A stretch of DNA of 13,811 bases from CAYJAD01 sp964369995 (GTDB taxonomy: Bacteria; Desulfobacterota; Desulfovibrionia; Desulfovibrionales; Desulfovibrionaceae). The stretch spans positions 1 to 13,811 of the forward strand of contig CAYJHH010000078.1 of NCBI GenBank assembly GCA_964369995.1, written 5' to 3'. How positions within the stretch are numbered: the first letter of the stretch is position 1; the number at the start of each line of letters is the position of its first letter. The notes under the pieces are model-generated. The model did not search any database and was not told the DNA's origin. It was given only the letters and a program-made list of their open reading frames with translations. This document shows positions 6,614 to 12,621 of this stretch, piece by piece. The translations under genes were made by a program, and so were the position numbers.

Positions 6614-7612
6614 CTACCCCCGCACAACCAATTCTTCAGGGTTAAAGCCCAAGAAGTCCATAGTTCTACCCAACCCTTCTTCAATATTTCTAATATATTT
6701 TTCTGCATGGGCTTGAGTTATCCCTTTTTCAAATAAATCTATATGGTTTAAAACTATTTTTGTAGGGTGGTTAGACTCAATGGCTTTTAAAACAATATCG
6801 GGGGAAAAATTGGCAACCCGCCTTGGTCGTTTGGTAACAGTGGTTAATTCTGTTAATTCTGTGGTATGTTTTCCGGCGTGTTGAATGGCTTCCCATGTTG
6901 TTTCATTGTTTAGTGGGCCTGAATTTCCTGCAACGCGGATAGGAAATGCTCGAATAACGAGAATGATATCATCCACATCAAGAGGGCTTAAGCCGCACTC
7001 AGACAAGAAGCCCGCCGCAGTAGTATCTCTACTTGTGGCGTATGGATAATGCGGTGAGTGTAATACAGAAAGTCCAAAACCTTGGGTTCCTTCAATAATG
7101 ACTCTTTCATTTTGCGAGAGGGCTTCACGTAGCTTTGATGCTACGTTGCAAATATAGGGCTGTAATTCGGGAACATCTTTAGCAAGAACAATATCTTCTC
7201 TTCTCTGAATACGGGCTATAACTGCTGCCCCAAGACCACTTCCTGTGGAGCCTATTCTAGCTGTTAGCTCTTCTTGGCTTTCAAGTTCTTTGTGGTTGTT
7301 ATTGATTATAACAGTATGTTCATCAATAAAAAGCTTATCTTGAGGGAGATTTATTTTCGCAATCTCGTCTTGCAATGTTTTAATATGAACATAGCTACCG
7401 GCGCAGAGGAAATTTTTTATGCCGGGGATAATAGATGCAGTAGGTAAGTGTTGAAAAATGTAAGGAGTTCCATTTACAACAACGGTATGTCCGGAGTTTG
7501 GCCCTCCGCATCTTACTGCGCAAGTTGCTCCTTGCTCTTTTGCAAAGTAATGGGCAACTTTTCCTTTACCCTCAGAGCCATACTGGCCTCCGACTACTAT
7601 TGATACTGGCAT
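6614..7612 (-). CDS. PurZ-like/archaeal-type adenylosuccinate synthetase homologue with Asp-to-Ser active-site change
   Basis: A 332-residue PurA-superfamily ligase, about the short archaeal length (E. coli PurA is 432). P-loop: VVGGQYGSEGKGKV (6-19). GGPNSGHT contains His42, equivalent to E. coli His41. Then GSTGSGLGAA (121-130), EGTQGFGLSVLHSPHYPYAT (174-193) with SRDTTA, IRVAGNSGPLNNE and the aspartate loop TTVTKRPRRV (257-266). PurA joins IMP and aspartate using a general-base Asp at position 13 (GDEGKGK); here that position is Ser13. Ser in this place is, as I recall, the mark of phage PurZ, which uses dGMP plus aspartate to make the 2-aminoadenine (dZ) precursor. ATG 7612 (MPVSIVV) is chosen because GAGGGG precedes it and the fold starts at once; an upstream ATG adds ten basic residues. 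It is coupled to the deaminase-like gene. Its true substrate (IMP, GMP or dGMP) is unproven. Confidence 0.8.
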   Translation of the reverse strand: MPVSIVVGGQYGSEGKGKVAHYFAKEQGATCAVRCGGPNSGHTVVVNGTPYIFQHLPTASIIPGIKNFLCAGSYVHIKTLQDEIAKINLPQDKLFIDEHTVIINNNHKELESQEELTARIGSTGSGLGAAVIARIQRREDIVLAKDVPELQPYICNVASKLREALSQNERVIIEGTQGFGLSVLHSPHYPYATSRDTTAAGFLSECGLSPLDVDDIILVIRAFPIRVAGNSGPLNNETTWEAIQHAGKHTTELTELTTVTKRPRRVANFSPDIVLKAIESNHPTKIVLNHIDLFEKGITQAHAEKYIRNIEEGLGRTMDFLGFNPEELVVRG

Positions 7613-7657
7613 TGCTTTATCCCCTCTTTTGCGTTGGCGCATAGTGTAATAAATACA

Positions 7658-7676
7658 TAAAGAGGTGTAAAGAGGT
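7658..7676 (+). repeat. Tandem TAAAGAGGT repeat in the leader of the PurZ-like gene
   Basis: TAAAGAGGT occurs at 7658-7666 and again at 7668-7676, a 10-bp period that places both copies on one helix face. A third copy lies at 9059-9067, in the loop of another inverted repeat. All three are non-coding and in the same orientation. They may be protein-binding sites; chance cannot be excluded. Confidence 0.3.
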
Positions 7677-7722
7677 CTAGTGAAGTGGATATTTTGGCTG
7701 TAGAGGGTGAAAGTTAAAAGTA

Positions 7723-8685
7723 TTATGCGTCGAATAAAGATCTTTGAATAATCTTTGAATGACTGAGTTTTTTATTCTTTTTATATACCTTTGTTTTTGT
7801 ATTGAATGTAGGTGGCTTTTTTCTAACTTCTACGTCATTAAATTGAAATATTTCAATTATATTTGTTGACAAAATTTTTTCTTCGCCATTGACGAGTTCA
7901 CGCTCTATCTGGACTGTACATTGTATTGAGTCTAAAAACTGTGAGTTTTTCAAAGGATATTTTCCGTGTAAAAAATCTTCAAGGAAAACTTTATCTTCAA
8001 TATGGCAATTTATTGCATTCTTGTCATGTAAATTGATAAATCCCCATGTGCCCTTTGTTTCTGCTAAGATAGGCCTGTTGATTTGCAAGTGCATATCTAC
8101 GTATAATGGTTCTAGTGGCCTTACTATTCTATCAACTATATGTTTTGGGAAATCACTTTTTTGTATGAAATGTTTTGTGTTGCTAAATGATATTTGTTTT
8201 ATATTTTCGTCGTTTATAGAAGCTGAAAATAGATTGCTTTTTGCTTTTATTGATTTGTCTAGGTTGATATTTTTAGGTATTATTTCATGCAATTCCTGTA
8301 CAGGCGTGTAGAAAAATCCTGAGATGTAATCAACAGCAGCATCTAGTGTTTTTTCAATATAGTATTTTTTTTCATTGCCAGTTACTTTTTCAAATACAAC
8401 GTCAATAGTATCTCCTGCGAGTGTACCGAGTAAAAAACTTGAAATTGAAAATGTTACAAGTTTTACAGAAAATTTAAATGAACCCTCTTGAGGTGGTATA
8501 ACGTGAAAAGTAACGTAGTTGTTAGCTAAAAATAATTTATTAAAATCTTTAAGAATAGTATCAATAGAGTTAATAGCTGTAATTACCTCATTTCCTCTGA
8601 GATGAGATTCAACTGTATCAAAAAATATGTAAAATTCTGAACTATCCACAGGAGTAGGTGTGCCGTGGCTTTCATTTGTAATCAT
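7723..8685 (-). CDS. Uncharacterised protein, first gene of the PurZ-like operon
   Basis: A 320-residue protein I do not recognise. ATG 8685 has GAGG six bases upstream; an in-frame GTG at 8691 overlaps that ribosome site and is less likely. Residues about 8-60 are acidic and helical (FFDTVESHLRGNEVITAINS). Residues about 66-98 (QEGSFKFSVKLVTF, then SISSFLLGTLAGDTIDVV) contain a moderately hydrophobic glycine-bearing stretch that could touch or cross a membrane. Residues about 185-290 look like alternating beta strands (PLYVDMHLQINRP, GTWGFINLHD, IQCTVQIERELV). The tail (290-312) is very rich in Lys. A similar GSF-plus-hydrophobic pattern occurs, as I remember, in several uncharacterised bacterial proteins. 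It is followed after 110 bases by the PurZ-like gene on the same strand. A partner or effector role is a guess from position. Very A+T-rich (bases 8161-8220 are 23% GC by hand count). Confidence 0.75.
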   Translation of the reverse strand: MITNESHGTPTPVDSSEFYIFFDTVESHLRGNEVITAINSIDTILKDFNKLFLANNYVTFHVIPPQEGSFKFSVKLVTFSISSFLLGTLAGDTIDVVFEKVTGNEKKYYIEKTLDAAVDYISGFFYTPVQELHEIIPKNINLDKSIKAKSNLFSASINDENIKQISFSNTKHFIQKSDFPKHIVDRIVRPLEPLYVDMHLQINRPILAETKGTWGFINLHDKNAINCHIEDKVFLEDFLHGKYPLKNSQFLDSIQCTVQIERELVNGEEKILSTNIIEIFQFNDVEVRKKPPTFNTKTKVYKKNKKLSHSKIIQRSLFDA

Positions 8686-8722
8686 GTACACCTCTTGTTT
8701 TAGCTAGTAATCTGTAAGAGAT

Positions 8723-8751
8723 ATGGTAAGGGATATACTTTTTTGCGTCAA
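8723..8751 (-). promoter_or_regulatory. Sigma-70-like promoter for the PurZ-like operon
   Basis: On the minus strand, TTGACG (complement of 8746-8751), a 17-base spacer and TACCAT (complement of 8723-8728) form a good sigma-70 promoter. Transcription would begin near 8716, giving a leader of about 30 bases before ATG 8685. It would drive the unknown gene and probably the coupled PurZ-like and deaminase-like genes. Confidence 0.5.
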
Positions 8752-8815
8752 TGCCTCAGTGGGGTTGATTTATTGTAATGAGTACGCTTAGCTAGCATAT
8801 ATGTGGAGTAAGAAA

Positions 8816-8914
8816 ATGAAGATAAGCTGCCAAGATGAATACTATTACCATGGAGGTGGTGAGTCGTATGTGCAGATTACCTTTGTGCGTGGGGATAACC
8901 TTTTACCCCAGTAA
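8816..8914 (+). CDS. Possible 32-residue small protein
   Basis: ATG 8816 has GGAG (8805-8808) seven bases upstream, the ideal distance. The frame runs 32 codons to TAA at 8912-8914. The peptide begins MKISCQDEYYYHGGGESYVQ, contains four Tyr and a Gly triplet, and ends in LLPQ, with no signal peptide or membrane helix. It lies divergent from the PurZ-like operon, and the stop region forms a small hairpin. I know no homologue. It could be a real small regulator or the relic of a longer gene; the good ribosome site is the only positive evidence. Confidence 0.35.
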   Translation: MKISCQDEYYYHGGGESYVQITFVRGDNLLPQ

Positions 8915-8955
8915 AACCTAAAAGGCTCACCTGTGTAAAGCCCCCTGCCTGGGGG
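8901..8955. other. Two short hairpins after the small ORF
   Basis: TTTTAC (8901-8906) pairs with GTAAAA (8911-8916) across a CCCA loop and covers the small ORF's stop. CCCCC (8941-8945) pairs with GGGGG (8951-8955) across TGCCT. Neither has a U-run, so they are more likely RNA structure than intrinsic terminators. The rest of 8956-9050 shows nothing recognisable. Confidence 0.35.
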
Positions 8956-9050
8956 ATGTAAATACGGGCTTCTGGAATGAAACTTGAGGAAAACTATCTC
9001 ACAAGAACATTCTTCCCATTTGTAAATTTCATATATTGAAGTTCTGATAA

Positions 9051-9084
9051 TGCCGAAGTAAAGAGGTACTCCATCACTTCGGCA
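9051..9084. other. 9-bp inverted repeat, stem-loop or operator
   Basis: TGCCGAAGT (9051-9059) and ACTTCGGCA (9076-9084) pair perfectly around a 16-base spacer that holds a TAAAGAGGT motif. A mixed T-rich stretch (CTGCTTTATAATTT) follows on the plus strand. It could terminate plus-strand transcription from the small ORF, or bind a dimeric regulator. Confidence 0.4.
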
Positions 9085-9104
9085 CTGCTTTATAATTTAG
9101 TATA

Positions 9105-9139
9105 TATCGTAGCTGTGCCTATTGAGCACAGCTACGATA
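9105..9139 (-). terminator. 14-bp perfect stem downstream of the XRE gene
   Basis: TATCGTAGCTGTGC (9105-9118) pairs without mismatch with its complement at 9126-9139 around a seven-base loop (9119-9125). It starts 21 bases after the stop codon of the minus-strand XRE regulator. No clean U-run follows on either strand, so it is a very stable hairpin that probably ends or protects the XRE transcript and may work both ways. Confidence 0.6.
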
Positions 9140-9160
9140 ATAATCTTGTTAATATTCACT

Positions 9161-9511
9161 TTAGTTTTTTTGTTCTTTCAGAAAACGAATGAGCTCTTCT
9201 GTTTGCTTCAAAACAAAGCCACGCTCCTTTTCATTCAAATTTGATAGCATATTTTTATAAGCTAGTGCAGTTGAGTCTTCCGTCTCCTCAGGAGGACTGA
9301 ACAAGTCTACAACACGGCAATGTAAAGCATCTGCGAATTGCTGTAACCTTTCAAACTTCGGGGCAATGATGCCTTGCTCCATGCGAGACAAGGATTGTTG
9401 TCCAATTCCCACAAATTCAGCAAGTTGTTCTTGTGACATCTCAAGGGCTTTTCTGCGTTTATATATAGTACTGCCCACTATTTTTGTGAGTGTTTGACTT
9501 TTTTCCTGCAT
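9161..9511 (-). CDS. XRE-family HTH transcriptional regulator
   Basis: A 116-residue repressor-like protein. Residues about 14-71 form a classic HTH_3 domain: IYKRRKALEMSQEQLAEFVG, IGQQSLSRMEQG (recognition helix) and LQQFADALHCRVVDLF. The C-terminal half (about 72-116) is acidic then helical (NEKERGFVLKQTEELIRFLKEQ), fitting a dimerisation helix. ATG 9511 follows GGGAGGG, a strong ribosome site. It is divergent from the TerB-hydrolase-lipoprotein operon, and the shared 170-bp region carries symmetric TTTTAG half-sites over a good promoter, so it probably represses that operon and itself. It has no protease or ligand domain, unlike CI or LexA-type repressors. Confidence 0.85.
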   Translation of the reverse strand: MQEKSQTLTKIVGSTIYKRRKALEMSQEQLAEFVGIGQQSLSRMEQGIIAPKFERLQQFADALHCRVVDLFSPPEETEDSTALAYKNMLSNLNEKERGFVLKQTEELIRFLKEQKN

Positions 9512-9561
9512 AGACCCTCCCTTGCAATTCCTGAAGGTAATCTATGCTTTGAGCATGCATA

Positions 9562-9611
9562 TTGACATGTACTAAAAGGGGTATTATTTTTAGTTAAAAG
9601 CGTATTTTTAG
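9562..9611 (+). promoter_or_regulatory. Promoter overlapped by CTAAAA/TTTTAG half-sites (candidate XRE operator)
   Basis: TTGACA (9562-9567), a 17-base spacer and TATTTT (9585-9590) form a good sigma-70 promoter. ACTAAAA (9571-9577) and TTTTAGT (9588-9594) are an inverted repeat covering its spacer and -10 box. TATTTTTAG occurs at 9585-9593 and again at 9603-9611, giving a third half-site 18 bp further on. Binding by the adjacent XRE protein would block this promoter. The operator role is inferred. Confidence 0.45.
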
Positions 9612-9645
9612 ACCTATTTATGAAAAAATTGTAGATACTGTATGC

Positions 9646-9654
9646 TGCTATACT
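9646..9654 (+). promoter_or_regulatory. Extended -10 promoter TGCTATACT
   Basis: TG-N-TATACT (9646-9654) matches the extended -10 consensus and lies 27 bases before ATG 9681, so transcripts would start near 9661 and include the GGAGG at 9672-9676. There is no good -35 box at the right distance. It may be the main or a second promoter of the TerB operon. Confidence 0.4.
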
Positions 9655-9680
9655 AATAAAAATAAATAGTTGGAGGTAGT

Positions 9681-10085
9681 ATGGAGGTTTCGTCTGTATT
9701 TAATTCTGTAGAAGACAGCCGTAGTTTTTTAGCCGGTCTTATCTTCTTAGCTAAAGCTGATGGTGTGTTAGATGAAAATGAAGTAAATTTGTTTCAAAGT
9801 ATTGCCCTTGCTGTGGGTATAGATACAAATTTTATTGAATTTTGCCTTGAGTCCCCCAAATGCCCACCGTTAACATTTTCCAATCACGTACAGAAAAGAG
9901 TTTTCATTCGAGAAGCTATCTTGTTGTGTTATGCTGATAAGCAGTATCATGAAGCGGAAAAGACTTTGTTGCGGGCATTTGCATCTGAAATAGGGGTGTC
10001 AGAAGATATAGTGCTAGATTTAGAGGCATGGGCAGAAGAAGGAGTCGCATGGCAAGATAAGGGAATGCAAATTCTACAGAGATAG
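9681..10085 (+). CDS. TerB-like domain protein
   Basis: A 134-residue, single-domain, all-helical protein of the TerB/DUF533-like superfamily. The pseudo-repeat typical of the fold is visible: first acidic motif KADGVLDENE (25-34) after a helix (SFLAGLIFLA), and a second, altered one YADKQYHEAEKTLL (84-97) after REAILLCY. TerB-family domains are associated with tellurite resistance, phage resistance and membrane-linked metal-binding complexes. ATG 9681 has GGAGG upstream. It is followed after 51 bases by the alpha/beta hydrolase, which has a UPF0174-like membrane domain, suggesting a cytosolic partner at the membrane. The fold call is fairly firm; the role is not known. Confidence 0.75.
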   Translation: MEVSSVFNSVEDSRSFLAGLIFLAKADGVLDENEVNLFQSIALAVGIDTNFIEFCLESPKCPPLTFSNHVQKRVFIREAILLCYADKQYHEAEKTLLRAFASEIGVSEDIVLDLEAWAEEGVAWQDKGMQILQR

Positions 10086-10136
10086 CCTGTTTTTAATTTG
10101 AATATTGTTCAGTAAAATTACTACTGAGGGGAAAAT

Positions 10137-11738
10137 ATGAGTCAAGCACGTCTCTTTCGGCATAAAATTCAAGAAGTTGGTGTTAATGTTCACAGATTAC
10201 ATGAGGGTAACTCAGGTATCGTAAACGTTCTTATTCATGGCTTTACTGCCATTACCGAAAATGAACACCTTGAAGAATTTCGAAAAATAGCTAGCCAGTT
10301 TCCTGAGTGTACAACACTTCTTATTCACTGGGACTCCGGAGATGCTAAAAATGCAGCTAAGAGTAAAGCCCTTTCAACAGTGGTGTCAGCAGGGGCTTTA
10401 GGCCTGGGGATGTTTACTGGGGGGCTAGGAGGGCTAGCTGCTCGTATAGGCGTAGGTGCTGCTACAACCGCTGTAGGCGCAGGGCTTGGAGTAGCAGCGT
10501 CTTTTGGTGAAAATCAGGAGAAAGCTGATAGATTGGCTTATGCTCTCAATGAAATTCTTGACTTAGCGCTAGCTAGCAAAGAAATCACATCCTTGAACCT
10601 TATAGGGCATTCTCTCGGAGGGCGTATCATAGTGAATGGGCTTTTATGGGCTCACGAGTATATTAAATACCCCATAGATAAAGTAGTTCTTATGGGGGCA
10701 GCTGTAGAGTGGCCTAAGTCAAGTTTGCCGACATTAAACTCATCTGACACTACAGTGTATAACTTTTATTCAACCTCTGATGGTGCGTTAACGGTGAAAA
10801 CTGACTTTGAAAGATGTATTGGCAAACATGGTGTTCCCGAAGAACATACTAATGTTTTAAACTTCCAATGTATGGGCTATGGCCATACTGAGTATTGGCC
10901 TACATTGAAGAGCCTTTTAGATTATACAGGAGTGTTGCCTTCTGGAAACACGTTGGATCTTCTTGATATTTTAAATGAAGTGCCTATGAAAATGCTGCAC
11001 CTACTTCTCTCAGATGAATATCTTTACCCGATACTTAAAGATGCAGATGAGCAAGAGCTTGCTTCTCTCGCTGAGATTTTAGGAGAGCGTAAGCTGACTG
11101 ACATCACAAAAGACGAAAGCAATCCTATTAAAATTGGTGTAGAAATACAAAATCTTGGTGGCGAATCCGTAGCTAATAAAAGTCGTGGTCATGGGGTAAG
11201 CTATGCCACAATTATTAAAGATGTTGCTTCTTTCTTGGGTATCCCCTTACATTTTGAACAAGTTATCGAGAAAGACAAAGCTCAAAATATGTCCACACAA
11301 AATTCATTGAAGAGTAAATTACGCGGACGACTAGGTGTCACGGCCAAAAAGGAAACATCCTTGCATGAGCTTGGCATACTTGAATTAGAAGAAGCTATCG
11401 TGACAAAAGTGATTGAGCAGTGCCAATCTCAGTTAGAAAATGTATCAGATGAAGACTTTGATAAGCAACTGTTTGAAGCTCTTAAATCTTCTGGCCGTAA
11501 TGTTTCTTTGAAGGCTTCTACGCTACGTTCTTCTCTTGGTGCAGGTGGTGTTGCAGGGGTTGCCGCTACTTGTGTTGCTGTGCCTATTATTGGTTGGGCT
11601 GTAGGGGCTGCCGCAGTGGGAGCAGCTACTTTGGCTGCAGCTACAACGACACTTTCTTCAGCTGCGTATCAAGCTCTTATTCCATGCATTGTGCTCATTA
11701 ATACTATTCGTATGAAGCAGGAGGACGAAAATGGTTAA
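10137..11738 (+). CDS. Alpha/beta hydrolase (GHSLG) fused to a YaaW/UPF0174-like glycine-rich membrane domain
   Basis: A 533-residue protein. Residues about 28-265 are a DUF726-like alpha/beta hydrolase: oxyanion segment LIHGFTA (32-38), nucleophile Ser159 in IGHSLGG, likely acid Asp215 in STSDGAL and His250 in GYGHTEYW, a complete triad. A Gly/Ala-rich hydrophobic insert (about 80-121) sits before the nucleophile and could enter a membrane. Residues about 285-530 resemble E. coli YaaW/UPF0174: an acidic repeat (LKDADEQELASLAEIL), GVEIQNLGGESVAN, GVSYATIIKDVASFLGI, then long Gly/Ala hydrophobic segments (463-520). ATG 10137 has GAGGGG upstream. Its 3' end overlaps the lipoprotein gene by eight bases. 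Possible activity is esterase or lipase at the membrane. The fusion and its cassette with TerB, a lipoprotein and a repressor suggest a stress or defence effector, which is inference. Confidence 0.75.
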   Translation: MSQARLFRHKIQEVGVNVHRLHEGNSGIVNVLIHGFTAITENEHLEEFRKIASQFPECTTLLIHWDSGDAKNAAKSKALSTVVSAGALGLGMFTGGLGGLAARIGVGAATTAVGAGLGVAASFGENQEKADRLAYALNEILDLALASKEITSLNLIGHSLGGRIIVNGLLWAHEYIKYPIDKVVLMGAAVEWPKSSLPTLNSSDTTVYNFYSTSDGALTVKTDFERCIGKHGVPEEHTNVLNFQCMGYGHTEYWPTLKSLLDYTGVLPSGNTLDLLDILNEVPMKMLHLLLSDEYLYPILKDADEQELASLAEILGERKLTDITKDESNPIKIGVEIQNLGGESVANKSRGHGVSYATIIKDVASFLGIPLHFEQVIEKDKAQNMSTQNSLKSKLRGRLGVTAKKETSLHELGILELEEAIVTKVIEQCQSQLENVSDEDFDKQLFEALKSSGRNVSLKASTLRSSLGAGGVAGVAATCVAVPIIGWAVGAAAVGAATLAAATTTLSSAAYQALIPCIVLINTIRMKQEDENG

Positions 11739-12093
11739 AATTATAAATCTTTTTTTAATAAGCTTGCTCATGAGTGTATTACTTGTTGGTTGTGGTGATG
11801 ACGAGGTTGAAGAGGAGGCCATACAAGCAACATCTCCCCTAGAAGTAAGGGTTCAAACTCTTCCATTTGCTGGATCAAATGAGTACGTCAATATAACTGC
11901 CATAGATGATTCGGTTACTTTAGAAGGAATTATGCTCAACAGGGGTAATATAAAAATGAATGAACTTGATTTAAAACGACTTCCTCATACTCTTAAGTAT
12001 GGTGAATCGTTTGCTTTCCCAGCATCCTACAATCTTAGAGAGGTGCAAATTCTTACGCGCGACAAAGGCGCATGGGTATTTACGATTCAGTAA
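11731..12093 (+). CDS. Small predicted lipoprotein
   Basis: A 120-residue protein with a lipoprotein signal: Lys3, a hydrophobic core (INLFLISLLMSVLL) and lipobox LVGC with Cys21 as the lipidated residue. Position +2 is Gly, not Asp, so sorting to the outer membrane would be expected by the E. coli rule. An acidic spacer (DDEVEEEA) leads to a beta-rich domain (LEVRVQTLPF, YVNITAIDDSVTLEGIML, REVQILTRDKGAWVFTIQ). AGGAGG inside the hydrolase gene serves as ribosome site, and the eight-base overlap implies coupling, so it probably works with the hydrolase/membrane protein in the envelope. I do not recognise a named family. Confidence 0.75.
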   Translation: MVKIINLFLISLLMSVLLVGCGDDEVEEEAIQATSPLEVRVQTLPFAGSNEYVNITAIDDSVTLEGIMLNRGNIKMNELDLKRLPHTLKYGESFAFPASYNLREVQILTRDKGAWVFTIQ

Positions 12094-12098
12094 ATAGC

Positions 12099-12149
12099 TG
12101 AGCTAATCTGTGATAAGTCATTATGCTTATTGTTCTAGCTGTTAGCTCA
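12099..12149. terminator. Nested inverted repeat between convergent genes
   Basis: TGAGCTAA (12099-12106) pairs with TTAGCTCA (12142-12149), and inside them ATAAG (12113-12117) pairs with CTTAT (12126-12130) around an eight-base loop. It lies in the 68-bp gap between the convergent lipoprotein and HTH genes, so it probably ends both transcripts. The lack of a long U-run keeps the call modest. Confidence 0.45.
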
Positions 12150-12161
12150 ATTAGCTTCATG

Positions 12162-12479
12162 TTATCTTTCTATTCTTTGCTTGAGCCACGCGATGAAATC
12201 CTCTCGCTCATAGCCGACTTTTAAACCAATTTTAACCTTTCTGATTGGCCCGAGCCCTAGCGAATCCAGGTTTGCTAGGGTTTTTGCTGATATAAGTCCT
12301 CCAATGGCTTGAGAGGCTGTTTTACGTGTGAAAATAGGAGGGAGATTTTTCTCTAGCCTTTGGTATATATTTTCATGTAGTTCTGTAGAGTGATGTGGTT
12401 GATATGCTAACCTAAAAATATCTTGAGTGGAAATAGGTGGCTCTGTATATGTTTCCTGAGGGTATGCGGTAGTAAGCAT
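12162..12479 (-). CDS. Excisionase/AlpA-like HTH protein
   Basis: A 105-residue protein. The C-terminal half (about 49-104) reads IFTRKTASQAIGGLISAKT, then NLDSLGLGP, then KVGYEREDFIAWLKQRI. This is the winged-HTH layout of phage excisionases and AlpA/MerR-like small regulators, where a helix-turn-helix is followed by a strand pair and an R/E-D-F-I-A-W-L helix. The N-terminal half is variable. ATG 12479 is chosen because AAAAGGAG precedes it; the longer frame from 12554 adds a Pro/Ser/Asn-rich stretch without a ribosome site. It belongs to the minus-strand phage backbone, downstream of the 13101-12622 gene. It could be an excisionase or an early-gene regulator. No integrase is in view to settle this. 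Confidence 0.72.
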   Translation of the reverse strand: MLTTAYPQETYTEPPISTQDIFRLAYQPHHSTELHENIYQRLEKNLPPIFTRKTASQAIGGLISAKTLANLDSLGLGPIRKVKIGLKVGYEREDFIAWLKQRIER

Positions 12480-12568
12480 GAGAACTCCTTTTCTATTATG
12501 AGGTGACGGTGAGGGGGAATTAGGTGAGTTTGGGTTAATTTGGGAATGTAGCATAATATTGCAGTATG

Positions 12569-12600
12569 AGCCGTGTATGGACTATCTTTCATACACGGCT
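12569..12600 (-). terminator. 11-bp perfect stem-loop after the 12622 gene
   Basis: AGCCGTGTATG (12569-12579) pairs exactly with CATACACGGCT (12590-12600) around a ten-base loop. It lies 21 bases after the stop of the minus-strand gene at 12622 and before the HTH gene's ribosome site. No U-run follows on the minus strand, while the plus strand continues TTCATTTTATT. It is likely a terminator or transcript-stability hairpin dividing the two genes. Confidence 0.5.
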
Positions 12601-12621
12601 TCATTTTATTACGTAATGTTG

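Noticed and set aside
6613..6708. Longer N-terminus for the Dcd-fold protein from ATG 6708
   Set aside because: It would overlap the PurZ-like gene by 32 codons; the ATG at 6612, one base after that gene's stop and with GGGGG upstream, is a better start.
7889..8311. 140-codon open frame on the plus strand
   Set aside because: It lies wholly opposite the 320-residue gene, has low-complexity Ser/Cys/Phe-rich sequence, no ribosome site and no recognisable motif.
3012..8685. Standard Z-genome phage cluster (PurZ, DatZ, MazZ, DpoZ)
   Set aside because: Only a PurZ-like gene is present. No HD-domain dATPase, MazG-type or DNA polymerase gene is seen in the window.
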